This document shows positions 1 through 7,229 of a DNA stretch of 9,544 bases, piece by piece. Made by a program: the position numbers and the translations under genes. Position 1 is the stretch's first letter, and every line of letters starts with the position of its first letter. The notes under the pieces were generated by a model that was given only the letters and a program-made list of their open reading frames with translations, made no database searches and was not told the DNA's origin. Origin of the DNA: Defluviitaleaceae bacterium (GTDB lineage Bacteria > Bacillota > Clostridia > Lachnospirales > UBA5962). Location: assembly GCA_009780765.1 (NCBI GenBank), contig WQZK01000049.1, positions 1 through 9,544 of the forward strand, written 5' to 3'.

Positions 1-651
1 GAAGTTATTGGTATAGCTGGTCTTGTAGGTGCAGGTCGTACTGAACTTGCATATAGTATTTTTGGCAACCCACGTGGCTATAAAATCCAAGGTGATATGT
101 TTGTAAATGGCCAAAAAGTATCTTTTAAATCTCCAAAAGAAGCAATGGACGCAGGTATAGCATATGTTACCGAAGACAGAAAAGGTGAAGGACTCGTGCT
201 AAACCAAGATATTAAACAAAATATAACCCTTGCTAATCTGCGAAAGATAGCAAACAGGGGTATAGTAAATCAACATGAAGAAATTAATATAGGCAATTAC
301 TATAAAGATACATTTAACATAAAAGCATATGGTATAGATCAAGTCACAGGGAATTTAAGCGGCGGTAATCAGCAAAAAGTATCTATAAGCAAATGGCTGT
401 TTACAGAGCCTAAAATACTAATCCTAGACGAACCTACAAGAGGTATAGATGTAGGTGCAAAATTTGAGATATACACAATAATAAATCAACTAATAGCCGA
501 AGGTTTAACAATTATTATTATATCTTCTGAACTACCAGAAATACTCGGTATGAGCGATAGAATCTATGTAATATCAGAAGGTAAACAAACAGGTGAGCTA
601 AAAATAGAAGAAGCAACAGCAGATAAAGTTATGGAATTAGCTGTAAAATAA
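1..651 (+). CDS. mmsA: Sugar ABC transporter ATP-binding protein, C-terminal part (MmsA/GguA type)
   Basis: Partial gene: the reading frame is open from base 1 and ends with TAA at 649-651, so the start and the first ATPase domain lie outside the window. The 216 visible residues are the second nucleotide-binding domain of a two-domain carbohydrate ATPase (RbsA/MglA/XylG/GguA family), which powers monosaccharide import at the inner face of the membrane. Visible motifs are the degenerate Walker A GLVGAGRTE (visible residues about 7-15, Arg where Lys is usual, typical of this family's second domain), the signature LSGGNQQKV (about 119-127) and Walker B LILDEPTRG (about 140-148), followed by the switch region ISSELPE. 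The C-terminal wording resembles the multiple-monosaccharide (MmsA/GguA) branch more than RbsA. The permease follows 28 nt downstream. The periplasmic-type binding protein expected with it is not in the window. The exact sugar cannot be told. Confidence 0.93.
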   Translation, partial: EVIGIAGLVGAGRTELAYSIFGNPRGYKIQGDMFVNGQKVSFKSPKEAMDAGIAYVTEDRKGEGLVLNQDIKQNITLANLRKIANRGIVNQHEEINIGNYYKDTFNIKAYGIDQVTGNLSGGNQQKVSISKWLFTEPKILILDEPTRGIDVGAKFEIYTIINQLIAEGLTIIIISSELPEILGMSDRIYVISEGKQTGELKIEEATADKVMELAVK

Positions 652-679
652 AGCAAACAATAATGAGGAAGGTATTAGA

Positions 680-1846
680 ATGGTAACGGAATTAAAAACT
701 CTTTTAAGGCAAAACATGCGTGATTATGGTATGTTTATTGCTCTTTTTGTTATAATTATATTTTTTAACGTAGCAACTAACGGAATATTTATGTCTGCCA
801 GAAATGTTAGTAACTTGATAAATGCAACAGGTTATATAGCAGTACTTGCAGTAGGTATGACCCTAGTTATTGTTATAAGACATATCGACCTTAGCGTTGG
901 TTTCTTAGCAGGATTTGTTGGTGCAGTTGTCGCACTTCTTATGACAGAGCAAGGTCTCTCGGTTGGTATAGCAGTGCCGATAGCTCTAGCACTTGGTATG
1001 GCTGCTGGTTTTGTAAATGGTCTGTTTGTTGCAAAGGTTGGTATGCCCGCTTTCGTTGTATCTCTTGCAGGAATGCTTATCTTCCGAGGAGCACTTATAC
1101 AAGCAACTCAACGAACTGGTACAATAATGATACCAAATCAAAACTTCAATGCAATAGGTAATGGTTTCATACCTGATATAGTAATACTGCAAGATTTTCA
1201 CTTTTTAACTCTCATTTTAGGTGCATGTGCCATAGGTATATACATTTTCACAGAATTTAGAGCAAGAGCTGCAAAAAAGAAATACAATTTCAAAGTAATA
1301 TCTTCACCGATATTTATAGTTAAGCTTGCACTTATATCTGCTGCTATTGGTTATTTGTCTTTTGTTCTTGCATCTTTTAATGGGCTATCTTGGACAGTTA
1401 TAATAGTTATTGCAGTTACATTAGTATATCACTTTGTAACAACTAAAACAGTATTAGGTAGACACATATATGCAATTGGTTCTAACCCAGAGGCAGCACG
1501 TTTAAGTGGTATAAATGTAAGCAAAATAACACTTATAGTTTTTGGATCTATGGGCTTTTTAAGTGCATTATCTGGTATTTTATATACAGCAAGGTTACAA
1601 TCTGCAACAGTTACAGCAGGTACACTTTTTGAACTAGATGCAATCGCAGCAGCATATGTTGGTGGTGTATCCTCAGCAGGTGGTGTTGGTAAAGTAACAG
1701 GATCTATTATTGGGGCTCTTGTTATGGCATCTTTAACTAATGGCATGAACCTAATGGGTGTCAACATATCATATCAGTATATCGTGCGTGGTGCTGTTCT
1801 TATAGCAGCAGTTGCGTTTGATGTTATAAGCAGGAATAAAAAATAA
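680..1846 (+). CDS. mmsB: Sugar ABC transporter permease (MmsB/GguB/XylH type)
   Basis: This 388-residue integral membrane protein forms the channel of the monosaccharide importer, most likely as a homodimer with the preceding ATPase. It is strongly hydrophobic with about ten likely membrane segments starting near residue 17. It carries the IDLSVG motif of BPD_transp_2 permeases (about 69-74) and a cytoplasmic coupling loop GSNPEAARLSGIN (about 267-279) that docks on the ATPase. The extra charged stretch near 190-205 (FTEFRARAAKKK) and the length near 390, longer than the roughly 320 residues of RbsC, match the XylH/GguB branch. The start is supported by a GAGGAAGG ribosome site at 665-672. 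An upstream ATG at 663 runs into a stop after seven codons and is rejected. Family assignment is firm. Substrate (xylose, glucose, arabinose, galactose) is open, though the following kinase favours a hexose. Confidence 0.94.
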   Translation: MVTELKTLLRQNMRDYGMFIALFVIIIFFNVATNGIFMSARNVSNLINATGYIAVLAVGMTLVIVIRHIDLSVGFLAGFVGAVVALLMTEQGLSVGIAVPIALALGMAAGFVNGLFVAKVGMPAFVVSLAGMLIFRGALIQATQRTGTIMIPNQNFNAIGNGFIPDIVILQDFHFLTLILGACAIGIYIFTEFRARAAKKKYNFKVISSPIFIVKLALISAAIGYLSFVLASFNGLSWTVIIVIAVTLVYHFVTTKTVLGRHIYAIGSNPEAARLSGINVSKITLIVFGSMGFLSALSGILYTARLQSATVTAGTLFELDAIAAAYVGGVSSAGGVGKVTGSIIGALVMASLTNGMNLMGVNISYQYIVRGAVLIAAVAFDVISRNKK

Positions 1847-1847
1847 T

Positions 1848-2798
1848 ATGAAGAGTATAAAAAAATACGTATTTGGCATAGACATTGGTGGAACAACAAC
1901 AAAATTTGGATTATTTACAGAAGACGGAACATTAATTGAAAAATTCGCAATTGATACAGATATAACAAATGAAGGAACAAACATATTAAGTAACATTGCA
2001 GAAGCTATTTTCATAAAACTTGAAGAAAAATTGCTAACTATCTCTGATATAGCAGGTGTTGGTGTTGGCATACCTGGACCCGTTAATTGTGAGGGAATCG
2101 CTTTACTTGGACCGAATATTAACTGGATAAAACCAGTTGCAGTAGCAGAAATCTTATCTAATTTATTAGGAATACCTGTTAAAGTTACGAATGATGCAAA
2201 TATAGCTTCTCTTGGAGAAATCTGGTTGGGGGCTGCAAAAGATGTACGAACTGCGATTATGTTTACTCTCGGAACGGGCGTTGGCGGTGGAATTGTTGTT
2301 GATGGCAAAATAATTGATGGAACAAATGGAGCTGGTGGTGAAATCGGTCATATTGCCGTAGTATATGAAGACGGTGCCCAATGTGGATGTGGTAAAACGG
2401 GATGCCTTGAAACTGTAGCTTCAGCGACAGGAATTGTACGTATGGCAAAAAAACACTTATCCGAAACAGATATAGCAACTTCTCTTAGAAATATAGAAAA
2501 TTTACAAGCTAAAGATGTATTTCATGCAGCAAAATTAGGTGATATATTTGCACTTGAAATCGTAGATCGTGTTGGGTATTACCTTGGTATTGCAGCTGCT
2601 AATTTAGCGGTAACAATTGATCCAGATCAATTTATCTTTGGTGGTGGAGTAGCAAATGCAGGTGATATTTTGCTTAATGCAATTCGTAAATACTATGAAA
2701 AATATTCATTTTCTAGTGTTAAGAATACGCCATTTTTAATGGCTACACTTGGAAATGATGCAGGAATTATCGGTGGTGCTTATTTGGCAATACATTAA
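1848..2798 (+). CDS. glcK: ROK-family sugar kinase, probable glucokinase
   Basis: This 316-residue cytosolic kinase probably phosphorylates glucose, or a related hexose, with ATP. Sequence evidence in order: phosphate-binding DIGGTTTK (residues 12-19), GVGIPGPV near 72-79, NDAN (115-118) containing the catalytic Asp116, the phosphate-2 loop GTGVGGGIV (142-150), and GEIGH (164-168). The ROK zinc site CGCGKTGCLE follows, with likely ligands His168, Cys179, Cys181 and Cys186. All key residues are present and the length matches bacterial ROK glucokinases. The ATG lies one base after the permease stop, so translation is probably coupled. The only Shine-Dalgarno-like sequence is AGGA at 1832-1835, rather far upstream (12 nt). 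Because ABC importers deliver free sugar, a kinase here completes uptake. A fructokinase, allokinase or N-acetylmannosamine kinase specificity cannot be excluded; regulator-type ROK is unlikely because there is no N-terminal helix-turn-helix. Confidence 0.92.
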   Translation: MKSIKKYVFGIDIGGTTTKFGLFTEDGTLIEKFAIDTDITNEGTNILSNIAEAIFIKLEEKLLTISDIAGVGVGIPGPVNCEGIALLGPNINWIKPVAVAEILSNLLGIPVKVTNDANIASLGEIWLGAAKDVRTAIMFTLGTGVGGGIVVDGKIIDGTNGAGGEIGHIAVVYEDGAQCGCGKTGCLETVASATGIVRMAKKHLSETDIATSLRNIENLQAKDVFHAAKLGDIFALEIVDRVGYYLGIAAANLAVTIDPDQFIFGGGVANAGDILLNAIRKYYEKYSFSSVKNTPFLMATLGNDAGIIGGAYLAIH

Positions 2799-2825
2799 AA
2801 TATACGCCGCAATGGAGGTAGTTCA

Positions 2826-4085
2826 ATGAAAGAGAAAAATATTGAAAATCAAATAAATGAATACCTAGAATTATATACAAATCTATGGGCATTTAGCGGT
2901 TCTATAGCAGCTATAAAGAACGGCAATGTGATTTTCAAAAAAGCTTATGGATATGCTAACATTGAACATAAAGTTAAAAATACCATAGAAAGTAAATATA
3001 GAATTTGGTCAATTACAAAGCAATTTACAGCTGCAGCTATCTTAATTCTTGAAGAAAGAAGATTATTAAAAGTAGAAGATAGTATTAAAAAGCATTTTCC
3101 AAATTGGAGTGAACTAAATAGCGAAATCACAATTCATCATTTGTTGACACACACATCTGGAATTTTCAACTACTCGACCATAGATAAATCTAAAGAGAAT
3201 TTTCAGAGAGTACACCATGAAAAATCTGATTTAATTAAAATGTTTATAAGCAGGCCTTTAGATTTTGAACCTGGGACACAATGGAGTTATAGCAATACTG
3301 GATATTATATTCTAGGAATGCTAATTGAAGAATTATCAGGATTTAGCTATAGTCAATTTCTAAATAAAAATATCTTTCTACCATTAGGGATGCTTAATAC
3401 TGGAGTGGATGATGACAAGAAGATTGTTGAAAACAAAGCTTCGGGTTACTATCTAAATGGTAACGATTTAATCCACTGTAACCATGTTAATATGAATCTA
3501 ATTCTTTCATCTGGAGGAATGTACTCAACAGTTGAAGATTTGATTCTATGGGACCAAGCTTTGAATAATAACAAATTATTAAGTAAAAAATCTATTGAAA
3601 AAATGAATACTCAATATAAAAATAACTATGGATATGGCATTTTCATAAATATGCATGGTAACAAAAGGGTGGTTCAGCATAGCGGTAGCTGTGAGGGGTT
3701 TTTATCTGAAATTCATAGGTATATTGATAATGACTTTGCTGTAGTAGTTTTGAGTAATTATGGATTTACAGCTGTCAATAAAATATGCAAAGATATTACT
3801 GCTATTGCTTTTAAAGAAAAATGTGAAATACCTAAAAAACCTCCAGTATTTCCTTTAAGTTCTGAAATACTTAAAAGCTATTTAGGTTTATATAAAGAGG
3901 GAGACTTTAGTTTAGAACTTAAGCAAGAAAGAGAAGATATATATATAATCATTAATGATGAATATATCTTGCCTGTTTATCCAACTAGCGAAAATATTTT
4001 ACAGCATATGTGGATAGATGAACAGTACACTTTAACAAAAGATGATAATGGTGAATTACATCTTTGGGGTATAAAGAAAAAATAA
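2826..4085 (+). CDS. Serine hydrolase, class C beta-lactamase-like fold, cytosolic
   Basis: This 419-residue protein belongs to the Beta-lactamase (PF00144) serine hydrolase group, which includes D-Ala-D-Ala carboxypeptidases, D-aminopeptidases, esterases and class C beta-lactamases. The catalytic Ser-X-X-Lys is SITK at 62-65, the Tyr-Ser-Asn motif is at 155-157 within WSYSNTGYY, and the third motif is HSG at 285-287 in place of KTG, as in esterase and peptidase members. Residues about 345-419 form a separate beta-rich tail containing SYLGLY and LHLW, as in many family members with a lipocalin-like C-terminal domain. The N-terminus is charged and shows no signal peptide, which argues against a secreted beta-lactamase. 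GGAGGT at 2814-2819, 6 nt before ATG, fixes the start. It sits 27 nt after the kinase and before a terminator, so it is the last gene of the sugar operon. The natural substrate is unknown. Confidence 0.88.
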   Translation: MKEKNIENQINEYLELYTNLWAFSGSIAAIKNGNVIFKKAYGYANIEHKVKNTIESKYRIWSITKQFTAAAILILEERRLLKVEDSIKKHFPNWSELNSEITIHHLLTHTSGIFNYSTIDKSKENFQRVHHEKSDLIKMFISRPLDFEPGTQWSYSNTGYYILGMLIEELSGFSYSQFLNKNIFLPLGMLNTGVDDDKKIVENKASGYYLNGNDLIHCNHVNMNLILSSGGMYSTVEDLILWDQALNNNKLLSKKSIEKMNTQYKNNYGYGIFINMHGNKRVVQHSGSCEGFLSEIHRYIDNDFAVVVLSNYGFTAVNKICKDITAIAFKEKCEIPKKPPVFPLSSEILKSYLGLYKEGDFSLELKQEREDIYIIINDEYILPVYPTSENILQHMWIDEQYTLTKDDNGELHLWGIKKK

Positions 4086-4103
4086 ACGTTATTTTATAAA
4101 AAT

Positions 4104-4142
4104 CCTAGGGTGAGAATTAAACCACACCTTAGGTATTTTTTT
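4104..4142 (+). terminator. Intrinsic terminator of the sugar operon
   Basis: CCTAGGGTG at 4104-4112 pairs with CACCTTAGG at 4125-4133 (nine pairs including one G-U), with a 12-nt loop. It is followed by TA and seven T residues (4136-4142). It begins 18 nt after the serine hydrolase stop. The strand is set by the T-tract on the + side. Confidence 0.9.
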
Positions 4143-4165
4143 ATTCCAAAGTTTGAACTATAATA

Positions 4166-4272
4166 TATAGCAAGCGTACTTCAAAATCGTGATTGTCTCC
4201 ATTTTCAAATTCAGCCTAAAGCCGCTGAATTTGAAAAATTGCCATTCACGTTTTTCAGGTACGTTTGCTATA
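4166..4272. repeat. Long imperfect palindrome, copy 1 of a two-copy repeat
   Basis: A 107-nt inverted repeat. The outer arms 4166-4179 and 4259-4272 pair over 14 bp with one G-T. The middle arms pair with a C-C mismatch (4182/4256) and T-T mismatches (4187/4251 and 4193/4245). The core is a perfect 14-bp stem (4202-4215 with 4224-4237) with an 8-nt loop. No T-tract follows directly, so it is not a classic terminator. The end block CGTTTGCTATA (4262-4272), TTTTTCA (4251-4257) and GCCAT (4241-4245) recur at identical spacing in the second copy at 9355-9406. The orientation defined by the retained mismatches is the same in both copies. It could be a palindromic mobile-type repeat or a structured RNA. 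Confidence 0.85.
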
Positions 4273-4282
4273 CTTTGCACTT

Positions 4283-4336
4283 TTTTTAAAACAATTGTGG
4301 AAAGTTTTTAAAAAAGTATTGAAAAAGTTTTTAAAA
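4283..4336. repeat. Three phased TTTTTAAAA boxes at the pgi promoter
   Basis: TTTTTAAAA occurs at 4283-4291, 4305-4313 and 4328-4336, with start-to-start distances of 22 and 23 bp, about two helical turns. The last two are part of a longer direct repeat AAAGTTTTTAAAA (4301-4313, 4324-4336). The middle box is just upstream of the -35 and the last lies between -35 and -10. This could be a regulator site, an UP-element-like tract or a chance product of AT richness. Confidence 0.45.
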
Positions 4337-4347
4337 GATGTTATTAT
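4319..4347 (+). promoter_or_regulatory. Sigma-A type promoter for pgi-ispE-gntR-alr
   Basis: TTGAAA at 4319-4324 and TATTAT at 4342-4347 are separated by exactly 17 nt, each one mismatch from consensus. Transcription would begin near 4354, about 30 nt before the pgi ATG. No other good promoter was noticed between here and alr, consistent with a single transcript. Confidence 0.72.
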
Positions 4348-4385
4348 ATATAGAAGGAATTTTTTAAAAGGAGAAGAAGAGAAAA

Positions 4386-5684
4386 ATGATAACTTTAGAT
4401 TATAACAACATGATGACTGAATTTGTTACCAATGGTATAAAAGAAGAAGCACTTCACGCCCTTTCAAATATAGCCGAAAAAGCAGTTTTAAATATAGAGG
4501 CAAGAAGAAAAAAAGACTTAGAATTTTTAGAGTTACCTTATAACCAAAATGATATTATAAATGATATCCTAAAATATAGAGATGAAATGAAACATATTGA
4601 AACGTACGTTGTTCTTGGCATTGGCGGAAGTGCTTTAGGCACTATAGCTTTACAAAATGCTTTAAACCATCCTTATTACAACGAACTTAGAGAAGAGGCA
4701 AGATGCGGTCTTCCAAAACTATATGTTATAGACAATGTAGATCCTGAAATTTTAGCTTCTCTTTTAGAAATTATAGATGTGGATAAATCTCTTTTCAACG
4801 TCATCAGTAAATCTGGTGAAACGATAGAAACGATGAGCCAATTTAAGGAAATAAAGAAACTTTTAAAAAATAGTGAAAATATAGTTTGCACTACCGATAA
4901 AGAAAATGGTAGTTTAATAGAAATTGCAAAAGAAGAAGGCTATAAATGCTTCTATATTCCGAGAAATGTTGGTGGAAGATTTTCTGTGCTAACACCTGTA
5001 TCTCTTTTACCTTTAGCATTTTGTGGAGTAGACATTAAAGCACTCTTAGAAGGGGCAGCTTTAATGGATGAACAATGCAAGTCTACTAATATTTCTGAAA
5101 ATCCTGCATTAGCTTTTGCTGTTTTAAACTATCTTTCTATGAAAGCTGGCAAAAATATAATAGCAATGATGCCTTATGCAAATAGCTTAAAATACATTTC
5201 AGATTGGTTTGCTCAACTTTGGGCAGAAAGTTTAGGCAAAAAGTTTGATAGAAATGGAAATACTGTTCATGTCGGTTCAACTCCAATTAAAACACTTGGA
5301 GTAACTGACCAGCATTCTATGTTGCAATTATTTTCAGAAGGACCATATGATAAAATAATAGTATTTATAGGTAGCAAAAAATATAGAAAAGAATTTGCTG
5401 ATCATAGTAACCTTATACAAATAGAACAAGCTGCTACACAATATGCACTTTCTACAGCCGAAAGACAAAACATGACGATTACACTAGATGAAATAAATGA
5501 ACAATCCATAGGAAAACTTATACACTTTTTCCAAATAGCAGTGGCATATACAGCAGAATTTTTAAATATAAATGCTTTTGATCAACCAGGTGTCGAAGAA
5601 ACAAAAAAAATGACTTACGCTTTACTACACGAAAAAGAAGAAGTTTTAAATAGAGTCAAAAAGAAGGAAAGGTATGTTATATAA
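4386..5684 (+). CDS. pgi: Glucose-6-phosphate isomerase
   Basis: Cytosolic enzyme interconverting glucose-6-phosphate and fructose-6-phosphate in glycolysis and gluconeogenesis. The 432 residues match the short Gram-positive form (about 450) rather than the 550-residue enterobacterial form. Two sugar-isomerase (SIS) domains are visible: LGIGGSALG (77-85) and the phosphate-binding SKSGET (141-146) in the first; the family signature GGRFSVLTP (196-204), QLWAESLGK with the catalytic Glu281, and TDQHSMLQL with His310 in the second. The C-terminal NINAFDQPGVEETKK (394-408) contains the conserved active-site Lys. All catalytic residues appear intact. A GGAG at 4370-4373 lies 12 nt before the ATG, slightly long but within a purine-rich run. 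It is the first gene of a four-gene operon and is separated from the upstream sugar operon by a terminator, yet acts one step after the kinase encoded there. Confidence 0.97.
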   Translation: MITLDYNNMMTEFVTNGIKEEALHALSNIAEKAVLNIEARRKKDLEFLELPYNQNDIINDILKYRDEMKHIETYVVLGIGGSALGTIALQNALNHPYYNELREEARCGLPKLYVIDNVDPEILASLLEIIDVDKSLFNVISKSGETIETMSQFKEIKKLLKNSENIVCTTDKENGSLIEIAKEEGYKCFYIPRNVGGRFSVLTPVSLLPLAFCGVDIKALLEGAALMDEQCKSTNISENPALAFAVLNYLSMKAGKNIIAMMPYANSLKYISDWFAQLWAESLGKKFDRNGNTVHVGSTPIKTLGVTDQHSMLQLFSEGPYDKIIVFIGSKKYRKEFADHSNLIQIEQAATQYALSTAERQNMTITLDEINEQSIGKLIHFFQIAVAYTAEFLNINAFDQPGVEETKKMTYALLHEKEEVLNRVKKKERYVI

Positions 5685-6576
5685 TGTTAAGCGCGAAATA
5701 CCAAATAATCTCACTCTACTTGCAAATGCAAAAATCAATTTAGCCCTTCAGGTAGTTGGAAAGAGACAAGATGGGTATCACGATTTAAAAATGGTTATGC
5801 AAACTCTTTTGCTAAATGATACTATCTTCATGAAAAAAATTGATGAGCCTGTGGTTACATTAAAAACAAATTTATCTTGGCTTCCAGTCGATAATAGCAA
5901 TTTAGTAGTTAAAGCTGCACAAGCCATAAGAAAAGAATTTAATATTAAGCAAGGCGTTGAAATTCATTTAACAAAAGAAATACCTGTTTCTGCTGGTTTA
6001 GGAGGTGGCAGTGCAGATTGTGCTGCCACTTTGATAGGAATGAGGAAGCTTTTTGGCCTATATTTGCCTAACCATGAATTAAGAAAAATTAGTATAAATT
6101 TAGGAAGTGATGTCCCTTTCCTTTTAGTGCAAGGAACAGCGCTAGTAGAAGGAAAAGGAGAAATTATAACACCTTTAAAACCACACCCTTTTATCCATGT
6201 TTTACTTGCAAAGCCTTCTTTTAGTGTTAGCACTGCTAGTGTTTTTAGAGAATACAGAGGTCCATCTCGTGTTCGTAATATAAGGCATTTGATAAAATAC
6301 ATAGAAAAAAGGGATTTAGAAGGGATTTCTAGGAATTTTTCAAATGATCTTGAATATATAATATCAAGTAAAAGTTATCAAATAAGAGAAATTAAAAATA
6401 TAATGCGTAAAAATGGATGTATAGGAACACAAATGACAGGCTCTGGGCCCACAGTTTTCGGATATTTCAGAAGCCGTGTATCTGCAAATTATGCAATGCA
6501 AGAGCTTTACCAAAAAGGCGTTCGTGAAGTAATACTAACAGGGACATTTAACAGGAGAAAACATGGAAATAAGTAA
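5674..6576 (+). CDS. ispE: 4-diphosphocytidyl-2-C-methyl-D-erythritol kinase
   Basis: GHMP-family kinase of the MEP pathway. It phosphorylates CDP-methylerythritol with ATP on the way to isopentenyl diphosphate and dimethylallyl diphosphate. The N-terminal motif NAKINLAL (18-25) carries the conserved Lys20. The ATP-binding loop is PVSAGLGGGSADCAA (104-118), the catalytic Asp136 lies in GSDVPF (134-139), and the C-terminal GHMP motif is MTGSGPT (254-260). The 300-residue length is slightly over the usual 280-290 because of about 10 extra residues before the first motif. The start at 5674 is supported by AAGGA at 5664-5668, 5 nt before the ATG, and overlaps the pgi end by 11 nt, which implies translational coupling. 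The nearby ATG at 5684 is in another frame and stops quickly. The gene shows that this organism uses the MEP rather than only the mevalonate route. Confidence 0.96.
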   Translation: MLYNVKREIPNNLTLLANAKINLALQVVGKRQDGYHDLKMVMQTLLLNDTIFMKKIDEPVVTLKTNLSWLPVDNSNLVVKAAQAIRKEFNIKQGVEIHLTKEIPVSAGLGGGSADCAATLIGMRKLFGLYLPNHELRKISINLGSDVPFLLVQGTALVEGKGEIITPLKPHPFIHVLLAKPSFSVSTASVFREYRGPSRVRNIRHLIKYIEKRDLEGISRNFSNDLEYIISSKSYQIREIKNIMRKNGCIGTQMTGSGPTVFGYFRSRVSANYAMQELYQKGVREVILTGTFNRRKHGNK

Positions 6577-7228
6577 AAATCAAAGACTAAAAGATGTGGT
6601 GTATAAGCATGTACGTGATGAAATTGTAGCATTTAAATTAGAGCCAGGAAGCAGACTTTTAGAAGAAGAGGTAGCAAAGGCACTCGGAGTTAGTAGAACG
6701 CCTGTACGTGAAGCTTTTGGAACGCTTGCCTCAGAAGGATTTATAGAACTACTTCCAAGGCGTGGTGCTATAATAAAAGATGTCACACTAAAAGATTTAC
6801 AGGACACTTTAATAGTAAGAGAAGAGCTTGAAATTCTAGCTATAAAGCTAGCAACGCCACACATAAATAGTGTTATATTAGAACAATTAAAAAAAGCAAA
6901 AGAAAATTTTGAAGAAGCTGTTGAAAACTATGATGTACTAAAAATGATAGAAGCAGACACACATTTTCATGATATAATTTTTAATTGTACACAAAATGAA
7001 AAATTGATAAACGTATTAAACTATTTAAAAGAACAGTTATATCGCTACAGAGCAATATACATTAGAGAAAAGGCATCTTTAACAGCAATAATAGAAGACC
7101 ACGAAGAAATATATAAAAGTTTAAAAGAGAAAAATGTTACAAAAGCAAAAGAAGCCATTTCTAAACATATTAAAAATCAAGAAAAGTCTCTTAAAGTGCA
7201 ATTTATAGCAAAAGGAGGCAAAACATAA
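6563..7228 (+). CDS. GntR-family regulator, FadR subfamily with FCD domain
   Basis: A 221-residue DNA-binding regulator. Residues about 8-73 form a winged helix-turn-helix with the hallmark LEEEVAKALGVSRTPVREAF recognition region (33-52) and the wing RRGAII. Residues about 78-215 form the all-helical FCD ligand-binding domain. The expected metal-ligand set Asp132, His136, His180 and His202 is present, so it probably binds a small carboxylate with a divalent metal. It overlaps the ispE end by 14 nt and has AGGAG at 6553-6557, 5 nt before ATG. An ispE-gntR pair is, from memory, a common arrangement in Clostridia. The target genes and ligand are unknown; autoregulation through the region upstream of pgi is possible, and I saw no clear FadR-type operator there. 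Confidence 0.93.
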   Translation: MEISKNQRLKDVVYKHVRDEIVAFKLEPGSRLLEEEVAKALGVSRTPVREAFGTLASEGFIELLPRRGAIIKDVTLKDLQDTLIVREELEILAIKLATPHINSVILEQLKKAKENFEEAVENYDVLKMIEADTHFHDIIFNCTQNEKLINVLNYLKEQLYRYRAIYIREKASLTAIIEDHEEIYKSLKEKNVTKAKEAISKHIKNQEKSLKVQFIAKGGKT

Positions 7229-7229
7229 A

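Larger units (their letters stand above)
4086..4385. other. 300-bp intergenic control region
   Basis: This gap between the serine hydrolase and pgi contains no plausible gene. In order it holds the intrinsic terminator of the sugar operon (4104-4142), a TATAAT hexamer (4159-4164) abutting a long imperfect palindrome (4166-4272), an 8-bp palindrome ACAATTGT (4291-4298), three TTTTTAAAA boxes (4283, 4305, 4328) and the pgi promoter (4319-4347). The predicted pgi leader is only about 30 nt. I saw no riboswitch-like architecture in it. Confidence 0.75.

Noticed and set aside
663..686. ATG at 663 as an earlier permease start
   Set aside because: Its frame is different and stops after seven codons; the ATG at 680 has the properly spaced ribosome site.
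1769..2308. 179-codon open frame on the - strand opposite the permease end and the ROK kinase
   Set aside because: It is antisense to firmly identified genes, has low-complexity Pro/Ser/Ile-rich content and no family motif.
2826..4085. Serine hydrolase as an antibiotic-resistance beta-lactamase
   Set aside because: There is no signal peptide and the third motif is HSG rather than KTG, and it sits in a sugar operon; family membership alone does not indicate resistance.
4166..4272. Palindrome as an integron attC site
   Set aside because: The imperfect pairing is attC-like, but the required GTTRRRY and RYYYAAC core boxes are absent and no integrase is present.
4166..4272. Palindrome as a simple intrinsic terminator
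   Set aside because: A proper terminator already lies at 4104-4142. The T run after the palindrome (4281-4287) begins 8 nt beyond its end, and the stem is much longer than usual.
4283..4336. CRISPR-like or satellite repeat
   Set aside because: The units are only 9-13 bp, AT-only or nearly so, and the spacers are not of constant unique character.
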